From an uncultured Clostridium sp. (GTDB lineage: Bacteria > Bacillota_I > Bacilli_A > Acholeplasmatales > Anaeroplasmataceae), in contig CAMNHY010000001.1 of NCBI GenBank assembly GCA_946540005.1, forward strand, positions 1 to 64,000: a stretch of DNA of 64,000 nucleotides, written 5' to 3'. Shown here piece by piece: positions 7,636 to 20,317 of the stretch. Each line of letters opens with the position of its first letter. Position 1 is the first letter of the stretch. Under the pieces are notes generated by a model. That model was given only the letters and a program-made list of their open reading frames with translations. It was not told where the DNA came from and ran no database searches. The translations under genes and the position numbers were made by a program.

Positions 7636-8973
7636 ATGGATTATGGTTTAAAACACTATCAAACTTTATGGGACCAAGCTAAAGAAGAAATTGCTAGTTC
7701 TCTATCACCTGATACATATGAAGATACTGTAGGAAAAGTTAATTCTGTAGTCAAAGTCTTAAATGGTACAATTTATGTGCTTTGTCCTGATCAATTAGTT
7801 AAGTCAAAAATGAATAGAATGTTCAATAATAGACTAAACGAAATTCTTCAAGGATTAACAGATGAAACACTAAAATTTAAATTTGTAGTATCTGAGGATG
7901 TTACAACTAAAGAAAATGTTCCAGAACATAAACCTCAAATGTTAAAATCTAACTTAAAACCAGAATATACATTTGATACCTTTGTTTCAGGACAATCTAA
8001 CAAACTAGCCTATAGAAATGCTGTACTTTGTGCTCAACAAGGTTCTTTCTTAGCTAACCCACTATATATATTTGGTGGAGTAGGTCTTGGTAAGACCCAC
8101 TTGATGCAAGCTATAGGTAACTCAATTCTTGATATTGATATAAATAAACAAGTTTTATATATCGAATCTCAAGATTTCGTTGATGAATATTCAAGAGCTG
8201 CACGTACAGGAGCCTATGAAGAATTTGAAAATCATTATAAAAATCTAGATGTTTTACTAGTAGATGACATTCAAATGCTATCAAATGCTCCAAAATGCCA
8301 GGAACAATTCTTCAAAATCTTCAATGATATGTATAATAATCAAAAATTAATTGTTATTGCTTCAGATAGACCAAGCAATCAATTAAAAAATATCATGGAC
8401 AGACTTACATCCCGTTTCGGATGGGGTATGCAAGTAGATATTGAAAAGCCTGATCAAGAACTTCGTGTTCAAATTTTAAAAAGAAAGCTTGTTGAATCTA
8501 CTGACCAAGTAGTTCCAGAAGAAGTTTTAGAGTATATAGCTAAGAATTTTACTGATAATGTACGTGATCTAGAAGGTGCATTAAGAAGAGTTTTAGGTTA
8601 TGCAGTAACATTTAATGAAGATATTACTCTAGATTTAGCTAAAGAAGCTTTAACTTCTTTACTAAAAGATAGAAGTAATAATGGTGAATCTACAGATTAT
8701 GATAAATTAAAATCAATTATTTGTGATTTCTATCAAATTGACGTTAGTGATTTATTATCTTCAAAGAGAAATAATAAATATACTAACCCAAGACATATTT
8801 GTATGTATATTTTAAAGACTAAATATAACCTTCCTTATAAGAAAATTGGTTACCTTTTAGGGGGAAGAGATCATACAACAGTTATATCTGCTGTTGAGAA
8901 GATTTCTCTTCAATTAAAATCCGATAAAGAGCTATCTTTAGCCGTTAATACAATACTTAAAAAAATTAATTAA
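7636..8973 (+). CDS. dnaA: Chromosomal replication initiator DnaA
   Basis: AAA+ initiator that binds the adjacent boxes and opens oriC. Domain I about 1-80, a short domain II linker, domain III ATPase with Walker A GGVGLGKTHLMQ and Walker B VLLVDDIQML, and domain IV DNA-binding helix-turn-helix ending GGRDHTTVISAVEKI. The ATG at 7636 is chosen: it has AGGAG eight bases upstream, while an in-frame TTG at 7612 has none. This gives 445 residues, typical of Bacillota DnaA. It is probably autoregulated by the boxes upstream. Confidence 0.98.
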   Translation: MDYGLKHYQTLWDQAKEEIASSLSPDTYEDTVGKVNSVVKVLNGTIYVLCPDQLVKSKMNRMFNNRLNEILQGLTDETLKFKFVVSEDVTTKENVPEHKPQMLKSNLKPEYTFDTFVSGQSNKLAYRNAVLCAQQGSFLANPLYIFGGVGLGKTHLMQAIGNSILDIDINKQVLYIESQDFVDEYSRAARTGAYEEFENHYKNLDVLLVDDIQMLSNAPKCQEQFFKIFNDMYNNQKLIVIASDRPSNQLKNIMDRLTSRFGWGMQVDIEKPDQELRVQILKRKLVESTDQVVPEEVLEYIAKNFTDNVRDLEGALRRVLGYAVTFNEDITLDLAKEALTSLLKDRSNNGESTDYDKLKSIICDFYQIDVSDLLSSKRNNKYTNPRHICMYILKTKYNLPYKKIGYLLGGRDHTTVISAVEKISLQLKSDKELSLAVNTILKKIN

Positions 8974-8978
8974 ATTAG

Positions 8979-9069
8979 TGTGGATTCCACAAAATAATAC
9001 TACCAAATTTACCCATTTTATGATATAATAAAAATGTGGTAGGTAAAGCATTTTTTGATGTTTTCCACA
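8979..9069. promoter_or_regulatory. Secondary DnaA-box region between dnaA and dnaN
   Basis: The 167-base dnaA-dnaN spacer has TGTGGATTCCACA (8979-8991), a palindrome of two DnaA half boxes, and TTTTCCACA (9061-9069), close to consensus. In many Bacillota this spacer is the second box cluster of a bipartite origin; here only two candidates are visible. Confidence 0.55.
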
Positions 9070-9140
9070 TTTCCACCAACACTTATTATTAATACAATTA
9101 AAAAGATTAAAGAATATTAAAAAGGAGCGAGTTTATTTCT

Positions 9141-10283
9141 ATGATTTTTACAATTGATCGTGACATATTATTAGAGAATTTAAATATGATTTCTCATGGT
9201 TTACCTGTTAAAACTCCAATGCCTATCCTTACAGGAATTTTCATTGAAGCTACTGACTCAGATTTATATTTAACAAGTTCTAATGTTGATTTATCAGTAG
9301 AAACTGTAATTTCTGATAAATCCCTTATTATAAAAGAAAAAGGTAAAGCTGTTGTACCTGGTAAATTCTTTATTGATATTATTAGAAAAGTAGACAGTAA
9401 AAAAATTACTTTCTCATTAATTGAAGATAGAATTTTATTAATTGAAGCTGATAGAGGAGAATATAAATTAAGATTAATGGATTATATGGATTATCCAACA
9501 ATTGATTTTGTAGTATTAGAAAATCCATTAACTATTCCTTCTGCTACTTTAAGAAAGATTATTAAACAAACAGTATTTGCTACTTCTAATTCTGAAGCTA
9601 ATCCTATTCTTACAGGTGTTAATTTAAATTTACATGAAAATGTATTAACAGCTGTTGCAACAGATTCATTTAGATTATCTCAAGATAAGATTAATCTAGA
9701 TTCATCATATAATGATTTTAATATAACAATTCCTGCTAAATCTTTAGATGAATTAAATAAAGCTCTTGATGGATTTGATGATTCTATTTCATTATATTTT
9801 GCTACAAATAAATTATTATTTAAGTTTAAGAATGTATTATTCCAAACTCGTTTATTAGATGGTACATATCCAAATACTTCTCGTTTAATTCCTGATAGCT
9901 ATCCTATGACAATTTATTTTGATAAAGAAAGCTTAGTTCAAGCTGTAGAAAGAGTTTCATTATTATCACCACATGATAAGGTTACTGATAAAGAAGTTAA
10001 TTTCTCAGTTATTAAATTAGAAATTAAACCAAATAAGAGTGTTGAGATTTCTACTACTAATGCACAAATTGGTGATGCTAAAGAACAAATTACTCCAACA
10101 AAGCTTGATATCGAACAATCATTAAGAATTGGATTCTCATCAAGATATTTATTAGATGCATTAAGATGCATTAATGCACAAGAAGTTCAACTTCATTTCT
10201 CAGGTGAAGTTAGACCTGTTGTAATTTCAAGCGAAAAGGAACCAGATCTTACTCAATTAATTCTTCCAATTAAGATGGATTAA
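9141..10283 (+). CDS. dnaN: DNA polymerase III subunit beta (sliding clamp)
   Basis: The ring clamp that tethers polymerase III to DNA. At 380 residues it has the three-domain clamp size; the N-terminus (MIFTIDRDILLENLNMISHGLPVKTPMPIL) and the NPILTGVNLNLHENVLTAVATDSFRLS and QLILPIKM C-terminus are clamp signatures, including the conserved C-terminal pocket residues. The ribosome site AAAGGAG lies about 13 bases before the ATG, longer than usual. It ends at a terminator (10328-10357), so recF and the gyrase genes are transcribed separately. Confidence 0.98.
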   Translation: MIFTIDRDILLENLNMISHGLPVKTPMPILTGIFIEATDSDLYLTSSNVDLSVETVISDKSLIIKEKGKAVVPGKFFIDIIRKVDSKKITFSLIEDRILLIEADRGEYKLRLMDYMDYPTIDFVVLENPLTIPSATLRKIIKQTVFATSNSEANPILTGVNLNLHENVLTAVATDSFRLSQDKINLDSSYNDFNITIPAKSLDELNKALDGFDDSISLYFATNKLLFKFKNVLFQTRLLDGTYPNTSRLIPDSYPMTIYFDKESLVQAVERVSLLSPHDKVTDKEVNFSVIKLEIKPNKSVEISTTNAQIGDAKEQITPTKLDIEQSLRIGFSSRYLLDALRCINAQEVQLHFSGEVRPVVISSEKEPDLTQLILPIKMD

Positions 10284-10327
10284 TTATTGTAATTTCTATT
10301 TTTAACAACTATATATGCGCTAAATTT

Positions 10328-10357
10328 GCCTTAGATTTGATTCTAAGGCTTTTTTTA
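10328..10357 (+). terminator. Terminator of dnaA-dnaN
   Basis: Stem GCCTTAGA/TCTAAGGC (10328-10335 with 10342-10349), six-base loop, then seven or more T. Confidence 0.92.
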
Positions 10358-10453
10358 TGCAAAATGACTAGAATCTCATTTTATATAAAAACGTTAAAAA
10401 ACTTTAAATTTTATATACATTATGTTATAATTATTACAGTGTGGTGATTTATT

Positions 10454-10666
10454 ATGGAAACAATTAAAATCAAAGATGACAAAGAGTTTATTACCCTTGG
10501 ACAATTACTAAAAATTGAAGGAATTATTTATACTGGCGGTGAAGCTAAAATATTCCTTGAAGAAAATGAAGTTTTAGTAGACGGACAAAGAGATACTAGA
10601 CGTGGAAGAAAACTTTATAGAGGAATGAATGTCCAAATTGGAGAAGAAATTTACAATCTTATATGA
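10454..10666 (+). CDS. yaaA: S4-domain RNA-binding protein YaaA/RlbA
   Basis: A 70-residue stand-alone S4 domain (TLGQLLKIEGIIYTGGEAKIFL then VLVDGQRDTRRGRKLYRG) that binds structured RNA; in Bacillus the equivalent gene between dnaN and recF has a role linked to ribosome assembly. The last four bases overlap the recF start (ATGA), so the two are translationally coupled. Start ATG at 10454 with a GGTGAT ribosome site. Confidence 0.93.
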   Translation: METIKIKDDKEFITLGQLLKIEGIIYTGGEAKIFLEENEVLVDGQRDTRRGRKLYRGMNVQIGEEIYNLI

Positions 10667-11691
10667 TTAAAAGCATCTCACTAAGTAATTTTAGAAAATT
10701 TGATAAGCTTAACATAGAAACTAATAAGAATTTAGTAATTCTTGTTGGATCAAATGCGGTAGGAAAGACAACTGTTTTAGAATCAATTTATTTAGCAAGT
10801 ACCTTTAAAAGTCATAGAACTAATGATTTATCTGATTTAATTAAAGAAGGAAAACCTTATGCAAAAATTTTTATTAATTCAGATCATAAATATGAAGTTA
10901 TTTTATCTCAAAATAAGAAAAAAGGACTTATAGATGGAATTGAACAAAAAAAGGCTAGTGATTTTGTAGCTAATTTGCATACAGTAATCTTTTCCCCATC
11001 AGATTTATCTATTGTAAGTGGTTCACCTTCAGTTAGAAGACATTTCTTAGATATTGAATTATCTATGCTTAATAAAAAATATTTAGATTGTTTATCTAAA
11101 ACTAAATATTTTTTGAAACAAAGAAATGAATTACTAAAAAAAGATAATATTGATTTAAAGATGTTAGAGGTTCTAACGAATCAATTTATTGAAAGTCAAT
11201 CTTTAATTATAAGAAGTAGATTAAAATTTATTAATTTGTTAAATCAAAAATTAAATTTAATCCATGAAACAATTTCTAATGGTGAAAAATTAGAACTTAA
11301 ATATATATCAACAATAGATTTAGATAAAGCTAAAGAAATTTATAAATTACAATTAAAAAAAGAAATGTTCCTGAAAACTACAACATTAGGTTTTCATAGG
11401 GATGATTTTGAAATATATCTTAATGATCACTTAGCTAATGCATATGCTAGCCAAGGACAGATGAGAAATATAGCAATTAGTATAAAAATAGCATTAGTAA
11501 TGGTTTATGAACAATATTTAGGAAAATATCCTATTTTATTGTTAGATGATGTATTTTCTGAGTTAGATGATTCAAGACAATCTAATTTAGTTAAATTTTT
11601 GTTAGATAAACCACAAACATTTATTACAACAACAACACTTGACGGAGTTTATAGTGAGCTTTTATCAAAAGCTTTAGTTATAAAATTATAG
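10663..11691 (+). CDS. recF: DNA replication/repair protein RecF
   Basis: SMC-like ATPase that acts with RecO and RecR at gaps and stalled forks. The 342 residues include Walker A GSNAVGKTT (about 29-37), a signature-type AYASQGQMRN segment and Walker B LLLDDVFSELDDSR with the D-loop. The start overlaps yaaA by four bases; the stop is 9 bases before gyrB. Slightly shorter than the Bacillus protein (about 370) but with no motif missing. Confidence 0.97.
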   Translation: MIKSISLSNFRKFDKLNIETNKNLVILVGSNAVGKTTVLESIYLASTFKSHRTNDLSDLIKEGKPYAKIFINSDHKYEVILSQNKKKGLIDGIEQKKASDFVANLHTVIFSPSDLSIVSGSPSVRRHFLDIELSMLNKKYLDCLSKTKYFLKQRNELLKKDNIDLKMLEVLTNQFIESQSLIIRSRLKFINLLNQKLNLIHETISNGEKLELKYISTIDLDKAKEIYKLQLKKEMFLKTTTLGFHRDDFEIYLNDHLANAYASQGQMRNIAISIKIALVMVYEQYLGKYPILLLDDVFSELDDSRQSNLVKFLLDKPQTFITTTTLDGVYSELLSKALVIKL

Positions 11692-13665
<1,974 letters not shown>

Positions 13666-13676
13666 GGAGGAACGCT

Positions 13677-16244
13677 ATGGAAGATAATAAAGATGAATTA
13701 TTAAACAACGCGCCTGAAGTTGATGAAGAGGAAGATCTTCAAGTAGGTGAAGTATCTTCTAATGTTGAATACAACCATGGTAATATTGATAGCGTTCAAT
13801 TAGCAGGAAAACTTAAACAATCATTCTTAAATTACGCGATGAGCGTAATTGTTGACCGTGCATTACCTGATGCACGTGATGGTTTAAAGCCTGTTCAACG
13901 TCGTATCTTATATGGTATGGACGGATTAAAAATCACTTACAATGTAGCACATAAAAAGAGTGCCCACATTGTCGGTGATGTAATGGGTAAATATCACCCA
14001 CATGGTGATTCTTCTATTTATGAAGCACTTGTTCGTATGGCTCAAGATTTCTCATATAGATATCCTTTAGTTGATGGACATGGTAACTTTGGTTCTATCG
14101 ATGGTGATGGTGCTGCTGCTTATCGTTATACAGAAGCTCGTATGAGTAGAATTTCAGCAGAAATGCTAAGAGATTTAAGAAAGAATACAGTTGATTTTGT
14201 TCCAAACTATGATGGTACCGAAGAAGAACCTTCTGTACTTCCATCTCGTATTCCTAATTTACTTGCAAATGGTGCTACAGGTATTGCGGTAGGTTTAGCT
14301 ACTAATATTCCACCACATAATCTAGGTGAATTAATTGATGGTTGCATTGCCATTATGGAAAATGAAGATTTAACTAGTGATGAGTTAATGCAATTTGTTA
14401 AAGGTCCTGACTTCCCTACAGGTGGTATTGTTATGGGTCTAGATGGATTAAGAGAGGCTTATAATAGTGGACATGGTACTATTGTAATAAGATCTAGATG
14501 TGAAATTGTAGAACCAAAGACTAAGAAAGGTCATACTGAAATTATTGTTTCAGAAATACCATATGGTTTACGTAAATCAGCATTACTAGAACGTATTGGT
14601 CAAGTTGCAAAGGAACACTTAGTTGAAGGTATCACTGATTTACGTGATGAATCTTCAATGAAGGGTATGAGAATCGTTATTGAATTAAGAAATGATGTAA
14701 ATGCCCAAGTAGTTTTAAATAATTTATATAAATATACTCCTCTTCAATCAAGCTATGGTATTAATATGATAGCCTTAGTAGATGGAGCGCCTGAATCATT
14801 ATCACTTCGTCGTGCACTTGATGTATATATTGATCATCAATTATCAGTTATCACAAGAAGAACTCAATTCGATTTAGATGAAGATTTAAAGAGAATGCAT
14901 TTATTAGAAGGATTCATTATCGCATCTGATAATACAGATGAAGTAATTAAGATTATTAAGAATTCTAAGAATGGTGATGAAAAGGAAAAATTAAAAGAAA
15001 GATTCAATCTTGATGATATTCAAGCTCAAGCTATTCTTGATATGCAATTAAAGAGATTATCAGGATTAAATAGAGAAAAGACTGAAGAAGAATATCATGG
15101 TCTTGAAGTTGAGACAAAGCATCTAGAGGAAGTATTAGGTTCTAAAGAACTTAAGGAAGAAATTCTTAAGACTGAATTACTTGAAATTAAACAAAAGTAT
15201 TCAGATAAGCGTAGAAGTGAACTTCAATTACATACTGCAATGTCTATAGAAAATGAAGACTTAATACCTGAAGAAGAAGTAATGATTACAGTTACTGAAC
15301 AAGGTTATGCTAAACGTATGAATTTAGCTGAATATCATTCTCAAAATAGAGGTGGTATTGGAGTATCTTCAATAAAGACAAAAGATAAGGATCATGTAAA
15401 ACTATTCTTATATACAAGTTCACATAATTTCTTATTATTCTTCACTAATACTGGAAGAATTTATAAGATGAAAGCTTATAATATTCCTGAATCATCAAAG
15501 AATGGTAAAGGAATGCCACTTGTTAATCTTTTATCTCTTAAAGATGGTGAAACTATTGAAGCTATTTCTTCAATAAAGACTATTGAAGATAGTGATAAGT
15601 ATTTATTCTTTATTACTAAGAAAGGTATTGTAAAGAGAACTGCTCTATCTTACTTCCAAAACATTATGAAGTCAGGTATTAAAGCTATTAATTTAAGAGA
15701 TGATGACTCATTATTAACAGTACTAGTTACAAATGGTAATAATTACATTACTTTAGGTGCTTCAAATGGTAAATCAATTACATTTGAAGAAAATGAAGTA
15801 AGAGATATGGGACGTTCTGCATCAGGTGTACGTGGTATGCGTATAGCTGATGATGAAGAAATTGTAGGTGCATCTGTAATTCAAAATAAGGAAGATTTAA
15901 TTTTAGCTCTTTCTCAAAATGGTTATGGTAAATTAACACCTGCAACAGATTATCGTCTACAAAGCCGTGGTGGTAAGGGTGTAATTACATTGAAGACTAC
16001 TGAAAAGAATGGTAATTTAGTAGACTTAGAAGCTGTAATTCCTACACTTGATTTAATCCTTACTACAAACAAAGGAATCACAATCAGAGTACATATTTCT
16101 TCTATTTCTCAATCTGGTAGAAATAGCCAAGGTGTTAGAATTGTAAAATTACGTGAAGGTCAATATATCACTAATGTTGCGATTGTACCACATGAAGATG
16201 AAGAAAATAATGAAGAGAATGTAGAAGAAATTACTGAAGAATAA
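13677..16244 (+). CDS. gyrA: DNA gyrase subunit A
   Basis: Breakage-reunion subunit of gyrase. The 855 residues show the winged-helix/tower region ([27 protein letters not shown]), the quinolone-determining region with [10 protein letters not shown], and the catalytic Tyr in [12 protein letters not shown]; the C-terminal beta-pinwheel carries the GyrA box QNRGGIG. An acidic lead of about 35 residues and an acidic tail ([16 protein letters not shown]) lie outside the folded core. The Ser at the main quinolone position (GDSSIY) is present, i.e. wild-type-like. Confidence 0.98.
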   Translation: MEDNKDELLNNAPEVDEEEDLQVGEVSSNVEYNHGNIDSVQLAGKLKQSFLNYAMSVIVDRALPDARDGLKPVQRRILYGMDGLKITYNVAHKKSAHIVGDVMGKYHPHGDSSIYEALVRMAQDFSYRYPLVDGHGNFGSIDGDGAAAYRYTEARMSRISAEMLRDLRKNTVDFVPNYDGTEEEPSVLPSRIPNLLANGATGIAVGLATNIPPHNLGELIDGCIAIMENEDLTSDELMQFVKGPDFPTGGIVMGLDGLREAYNSGHGTIVIRSRCEIVEPKTKKGHTEIIVSEIPYGLRKSALLERIGQVAKEHLVEGITDLRDESSMKGMRIVIELRNDVNAQVVLNNLYKYTPLQSSYGINMIALVDGAPESLSLRRALDVYIDHQLSVITRRTQFDLDEDLKRMHLLEGFIIASDNTDEVIKIIKNSKNGDEKEKLKERFNLDDIQAQAILDMQLKRLSGLNREKTEEEYHGLEVETKHLEEVLGSKELKEEILKTELLEIKQKYSDKRRSELQLHTAMSIENEDLIPEEEVMITVTEQGYAKRMNLAEYHSQNRGGIGVSSIKTKDKDHVKLFLYTSSHNFLLFFTNTGRIYKMKAYNIPESSKNGKGMPLVNLLSLKDGETIEAISSIKTIEDSDKYLFFITKKGIVKRTALSYFQNIMKSGIKAINLRDDDSLLTVLVTNGNNYITLGASNGKSITFEENEVRDMGRSASGVRGMRIADDEEIVGASVIQNKEDLILALSQNGYGKLTPATDYRLQSRGGKGVITLKTTEKNGNLVDLEAVIPTLDLILTTNKGITIRVHISSISQSGRNSQGVRIVKLREGQYITNVAIVPHEDEENNEENVEEITEE

Positions 16245-16247
16245 TAT

Positions 16248-16276
16248 AAATCCCCTTTCGTAGGGGATTTTATATT
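16248..16276 (+). terminator. Terminator of gyrB-gyrA
   Basis: Stem AAATCCCC/GGGGATTT (16248-16255 with 16263-16270), seven-base loop, then a T-rich tail interrupted by A. Confidence 0.75.
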
Positions 16277-16330
16277 ATTTCAAAATGTGTTATAATTAGG
16301 CAGTTAAGAAAAGAAAAAAGGAGAAATTTT

Positions 16331-17089
16331 ATGATATTAACTCAAGCATATGATAAATTCATTCATGTGGCTTCAAACGATCCTATTGTTCAATTAATAT
16401 CAAATGCTACAGGAAATTCCTTTTCAAGTCTAACTTGGTACGCCATAATTATTAGAATATTATGTGCAGTATGCTTAGGTTCTATTATAGGAGCTGAACG
16501 TGCTACAAAGAGCCATGCTGCTGGTTTACGTACATATATTCTAGTTTCACTTGGCGCTTGTGTTGCAATGCTTGTTAATGAATTCTTAATGGGCAATGCA
16601 GATGAAGCAAGAATTGGTGCAGGTGTAATTACAGGTATAGGTTTCATTGGTGCTGGTTCAATTATTACCACATCAAGAAATCAAGTAAGAGGTTTAACAA
16701 CAGCTGCAGCATTATGGGCTTGTGCTTGTACAGGATTAGCGTTTGGTTCAGGTTTTTACACATTAGGTTTAATAGCTACATTATTAATCATAGTTGTAGT
16801 AATGCTAATGCCAAAAATTGAAGCTAAGCTTCAAAAGAATGCTAGAATGTTTGAAATCCATGTTGAATTACATAGTAGACCAGATTTGAAAAAATTATTA
16901 GAGTTTATTAGATCCAACAACATAAGTATTAAATCTATTTCATATGATCCTGCATATGCAAATTCAGGACTATCAGTATACACTCTATCTCTATATTCTT
17001 GTGGTGAAAATTATATTAGAAGAGATGAAGTTGTAGAATTAGTTATGAAACAAGATTATGTTAATTTTGTTGAATTAGTTGAACAATAA
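16331..17089 (+). CDS. MgtC/SapB family membrane protein
   Basis: A 252-residue integral membrane protein. The MgtC core (about 35-165) is evident from CLGSIIGAERATKSHAAGLRTYILVSLGACVAML and GIGFIGAGSIIT...VRGLTTAAALWACACTGLAFG, with four to five membrane helices. The C-terminal cytoplasmic part (about 170-252) looks like the ACT-like domain of longer family members. MgtC in pathogens controls F1Fo ATPase and Mg2+ or phosphate adaptation; the role of non-pathogen homologues is unknown. Single-gene unit with its own -10 (TATAAT, 16291-16296), GGAGAA ribosome site and terminator. Confidence 0.9.
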   Translation: MILTQAYDKFIHVASNDPIVQLISNATGNSFSSLTWYAIIIRILCAVCLGSIIGAERATKSHAAGLRTYILVSLGACVAMLVNEFLMGNADEARIGAGVITGIGFIGAGSIITTSRNQVRGLTTAAALWACACTGLAFGSGFYTLGLIATLLIIVVVMLMPKIEAKLQKNARMFEIHVELHSRPDLKKLLEFIRSNNISIKSISYDPAYANSGLSVYTLSLYSCGENYIRRDEVVELVMKQDYVNFVELVEQ

Positions 17090-17094
17090 AATCA

Positions 17095-17120
17095 GTACCT
17101 CAAATTGAGGTACTTTTTTT
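17095..17120 (+). terminator. Terminator of the MgtC-family gene
   Basis: Perfect 8-bp stem GTACCTCA/TGAGGTAC (17095-17102 with 17106-17113), three-base loop, T7. Confidence 0.93.
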
Positions 17121-17181
17121 AAATATATTTTTAATATTAAAAAGTGTATAATTAAGAGTATAGAAGAAAGGAGAAAAATTC

Positions 17182-19521
17182 ATGAAGAAAACAATCGCAG
17201 TAAAAGAAATGGCACAATTTCTATATTCATCTGGTGACTTAACTAATGAGTTTTTCTCTAACAAAAGCCAATTAGATGGTAAACATGCTCATCAATATCT
17301 TCAAAGAAAATATAATGAAGATAGTAAAAAAGAATATTATATTAAACATGAAGTTAAATTTAAGGATGATGAATTTATAATTCATGGGTTTATTGATGGG
17401 GTTTTAATTGAAGATAATAAAATTATTATTGAAGAAATTAAATCAACTCAAACAAATCTAAAGAATATAGATTTATCTTTCCATAAGGAATATTTAGCAC
17501 AATTAATGCTATATGCATATATGTATTCAAATATTAATAATATGAATGAAATAAATATAAGACTTACATATATTCATATTCCAGAATATGAAATAAAAAA
17601 ATTTGATATGCTAAAAACATATCAAGAATTAGAAATATTCTTTTATAATTCAATTGAAAAATATAGTAATTGGATACATTTATTAGATTCTTCTAGCGAA
17701 GAAGGACTAAATTCTTTAAGAAATATAAAATTTCCTTTTAAAGAAAAAAGAGATGGCCAATATGAATTAATGAAGGCTACATATTACACATTAAAGAATA
17801 ATAATATATTGTATGCGATTGCCCCAACAGGAATAGGGAAAACAGTGGCAACTCTTTTTCCTGCCCTTAAAACACTTGAAAATAAGAAAGAAAAATTATT
17901 CTATCTAACAGCCAAAACAATGGGTAGAACTGTAGCTATTGATTCCATTAATTTATTATTAAATGAAGGATTAAAGATTAAATCAATAGTATTATCTTCA
18001 AAGGCTAAATCCTGTGCCATGCATGCGAAAATATGTAAGCCTGAAAAATGTCCGTTTGCAAAAGGATATTTTAATAAATTAAGAACTGCAATAGAAGATA
18101 TATACAAAAATGAAACATTATTTGATTTTGAAAAAATAAATGAATATGCAATGAAGCATATGATTTGTCCTTTTGAATATTCATTAGATTTATCTGAATT
18201 TTGTGATTTAATAATATGTGATTATAATTATGTATTCGATCCTAAAGCGCATTTAATTAGATATTTTGAGGATACAAATTATAAATCAAAAATATTATGT
18301 GATGAAGCACATAATTTAGTTGATAGAAGTAAAGAAATGTATTCATCTATATTATGTTCAAAAGATGTTAAAACGTTAACTGATATTTTAGTAAAATACG
18401 ATAAGATCTTATTTAAAAAGAAAGAAATATTTTTTCAGTTATTGCATGAATATGATGAATTAATGAGTGAAGATTTGTATTTTTATTCTCATTTTTTAGA
18501 TGAAAAAATATTTAGCACATTAAATCAAATCATTAATATTTCATTTAATATTTTAACTGATAATGAGGAATTTAGTGATAGAGATGAGGCATTAGAAGCT
18601 TATTTTAATGTTAAAGATTTATTAGATACAGCTGAATATTTTTCAGAAAATCATATGTTTATGATTAAAAAAGAAGAATCAAATTATTATATTGAAATAA
18701 GATGTATGGACGCTAGTGAATTTATATTAAGAACTATTAATAATAGTGTAGATGGAATTGTATTCTTTAGTGCTACTATGTATCCAATAGAATATTATAT
18801 GGATTTGATTAGCCATGGAGAAGGTAAGTTTTTAACACTTAAATCTCCATTTGACCCAAATAAATTAGACTTAATAATAAATGATAGTATATCAACTAAA
18901 TATAAAGATAGAGAAACTACAATTAAGGAAATAGTTGATAATATTAAAACTTTAGTTAGTAGTAAAAAAGGTAATTATATAGTCTTTTTTCCAAGTTATA
19001 AATACATTGAATTAGTAATGAATCATTTAAATGATTTAGATACTAATATAATTATTCAACTTCCATCAATGGATGAACGTCAAAAAGATGAGATATTAAA
19101 AGAATTTACAAATACAAATAAACCTCATTTAGGTTTGTTTGTAATGGGTGGTTCATTTAGTGAAGGAATTGATTACCAAGGCGATTTATTAAATGGTGTA
19201 ATAATTGTAGGTGTAGGTTTACCTCAGGTTAATATTGAAAATAATTTATTAAAAGAATTTTTCGAAGAAAAATATAATATGGGTTTTGATTATGCATACA
19301 CATATCCTGGATTTAATAAAGTGGTTCAAGCTGCAGGTAGAGTTATAAGAACTAAAGATGATTATGGTGCTGTTATATTAATTGATAAGCGCTATAAATT
19401 TAAAAAATATCAAGCTTTAATGCCACAAAATTGGTCTAATAAGAAGGATATTGTTACAAATAGTGAATTAAAAGAAGAATTATTTGATTTTTGGCAAAGG
19501 GAGGAAAAAAATGAGTCTTAA
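17182..19521 (+). CDS. DinG/XPD-type iron-sulfur DNA helicase with N-terminal PD-(D/E)XK nuclease-like domain
   Basis: A 779-residue superfamily 2 helicase. The N-terminal about 1-165 fits a PD-(D/E)XK nuclease of the Cas4/RecB type: GFIDG with D72, then IIIEEIKS with E85 and K87, then a Gln/Tyr-rich helix (LAQLMLYAYMY). The helicase follows: Walker A APTGIGKT (214-221), four cysteines C278, C285, C290 and C329 placed as for an XPD-like [4Fe-4S] cluster, DEAH (374-377), and C-terminal motifs GGSFSEGIDY and QAAGRVIRTKDD. It probably unwinds and processes damaged or branched DNA. The stop overlaps the downstream sigma-factor gene by 11 bases. Confidence 0.85.
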   Translation: MKKTIAVKEMAQFLYSSGDLTNEFFSNKSQLDGKHAHQYLQRKYNEDSKKEYYIKHEVKFKDDEFIIHGFIDGVLIEDNKIIIEEIKSTQTNLKNIDLSFHKEYLAQLMLYAYMYSNINNMNEINIRLTYIHIPEYEIKKFDMLKTYQELEIFFYNSIEKYSNWIHLLDSSSEEGLNSLRNIKFPFKEKRDGQYELMKATYYTLKNNNILYAIAPTGIGKTVATLFPALKTLENKKEKLFYLTAKTMGRTVAIDSINLLLNEGLKIKSIVLSSKAKSCAMHAKICKPEKCPFAKGYFNKLRTAIEDIYKNETLFDFEKINEYAMKHMICPFEYSLDLSEFCDLIICDYNYVFDPKAHLIRYFEDTNYKSKILCDEAHNLVDRSKEMYSSILCSKDVKTLTDILVKYDKILFKKKEIFFQLLHEYDELMSEDLYFYSHFLDEKIFSTLNQIINISFNILTDNEEFSDRDEALEAYFNVKDLLDTAEYFSENHMFMIKKEESNYYIEIRCMDASEFILRTINNSVDGIVFFSATMYPIEYYMDLISHGEGKFLTLKSPFDPNKLDLIINDSISTKYKDRETTIKEIVDNIKTLVSSKKGNYIVFFPSYKYIELVMNHLNDLDTNIIIQLPSMDERQKDEILKEFTNTNKPHLGLFVMGGSFSEGIDYQGDLLNGVIIVGVGLPQVNIENNLLKEFFEEKYNMGFDYAYTYPGFNKVVQAAGRVIRTKDDYGAVILIDKRYKFKKYQALMPQNWSNKKDIVTNSELKEELFDFWQREEKNES

Positions 19522-20314
19522 TGAAGAAATATATGAAGCTTATTTAAACTCAAATGAATTAGATAGGGAAAAATTAATATCTAAATTATTAAATACTAGT
19601 GAAACTAAATCAATAATTAATGCTCAATTAAAAAAATATAGAACATTTAAAGATATTGAAGATGATTTAATTCAAGCTGCAAATGTAGGAGTATTTGAAG
19701 GTATTGTTAATTATGATAAATCATTAAATATCCCATTTAATGCCTACATTAGTCAGTGTGTTAATTTTTCTATCTTAAACACAATCAATAGTTTAAATAA
19801 ATCACTTAAATCAGGACGTGGTACTTCAATTAAAATACAAATATTAAAAAGATTAATGAGTGAATATCCTAATGATGAAGCTAAGGTAAGAGCGCTTTTT
19901 AAGGAAAAAACAGGTATAGAAAAAGATTCTACAATCGATGATTATTTTAGATATGTTAGTCAAGACGAATCTATGATTAGACTTGATTCAAATATAAAGG
20001 ATGATACAACACTTGAAAGGATAGATGTTTGTACAAGTACTGAATTAGATCCGGAAGAGATATTAATGCGTGATTCTTTATCAGAGACTTTAATGGATTA
20101 TTTTGATAGATTCTTAACAGAAAATGAAAAGAAATTTGTAATGAATTATATTGGATTTGATACAAAAAGATTATCTATATCTGAAATTGCAGAAAAATAT
20201 AATGTTTCAAAACAATATGTATCTAAATCTATAAAAAATTCGTTAGAAAAAATTAAAAAGAACAATCAATTATTAAAAGATTTGGTTCAATTAAATAGTT
20301 CAAGGGGAAAGTAA
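19511..20314 (+). CDS. Divergent sigma-70 family RNA polymerase sigma factor
   Basis: A 267-residue protein with sigma region 2 (about 50-100: DIEDDLIQAANVGVFEGIVNYDKSLNIPFNAYISQCVNFSI) and region 4 helix-turn-helix (about 210-260: LTENEKKFVMNYIGF...SISEIAEKYNVSKQYVSKSIKNSLEKIKK). The segment between is not clearly region 3. It is too small for the primary sigma factor and longer than a typical ECF factor. The ATG at 19511 is chosen (GGGAGGAA just before); it lies within the helicase gene, so the two are coupled. Targets are unknown. No anti-sigma gene is adjacent. Confidence 0.8.
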   Translation: MSLNEEIYEAYLNSNELDREKLISKLLNTSETKSIINAQLKKYRTFKDIEDDLIQAANVGVFEGIVNYDKSLNIPFNAYISQCVNFSILNTINSLNKSLKSGRGTSIKIQILKRLMSEYPNDEAKVRALFKEKTGIEKDSTIDDYFRYVSQDESMIRLDSNIKDDTTLERIDVCTSTELDPEEILMRDSLSETLMDYFDRFLTENEKKFVMNYIGFDTKRLSISEIAEKYNVSKQYVSKSIKNSLEKIKKNNQLLKDLVQLNSSRGK

Positions 20315-20317
20315 TAT

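Noticed and set aside
8111-8293. Antisense open frames inside core genes (for example within dnaA, dnaN, yidC, mnmE, fhs and the surface lipoprotein genes)
   Set aside because: They lie fully opposite well-supported genes, lack ribosome sites and have no recognisable domains; they follow from the codon bias of the true strand.
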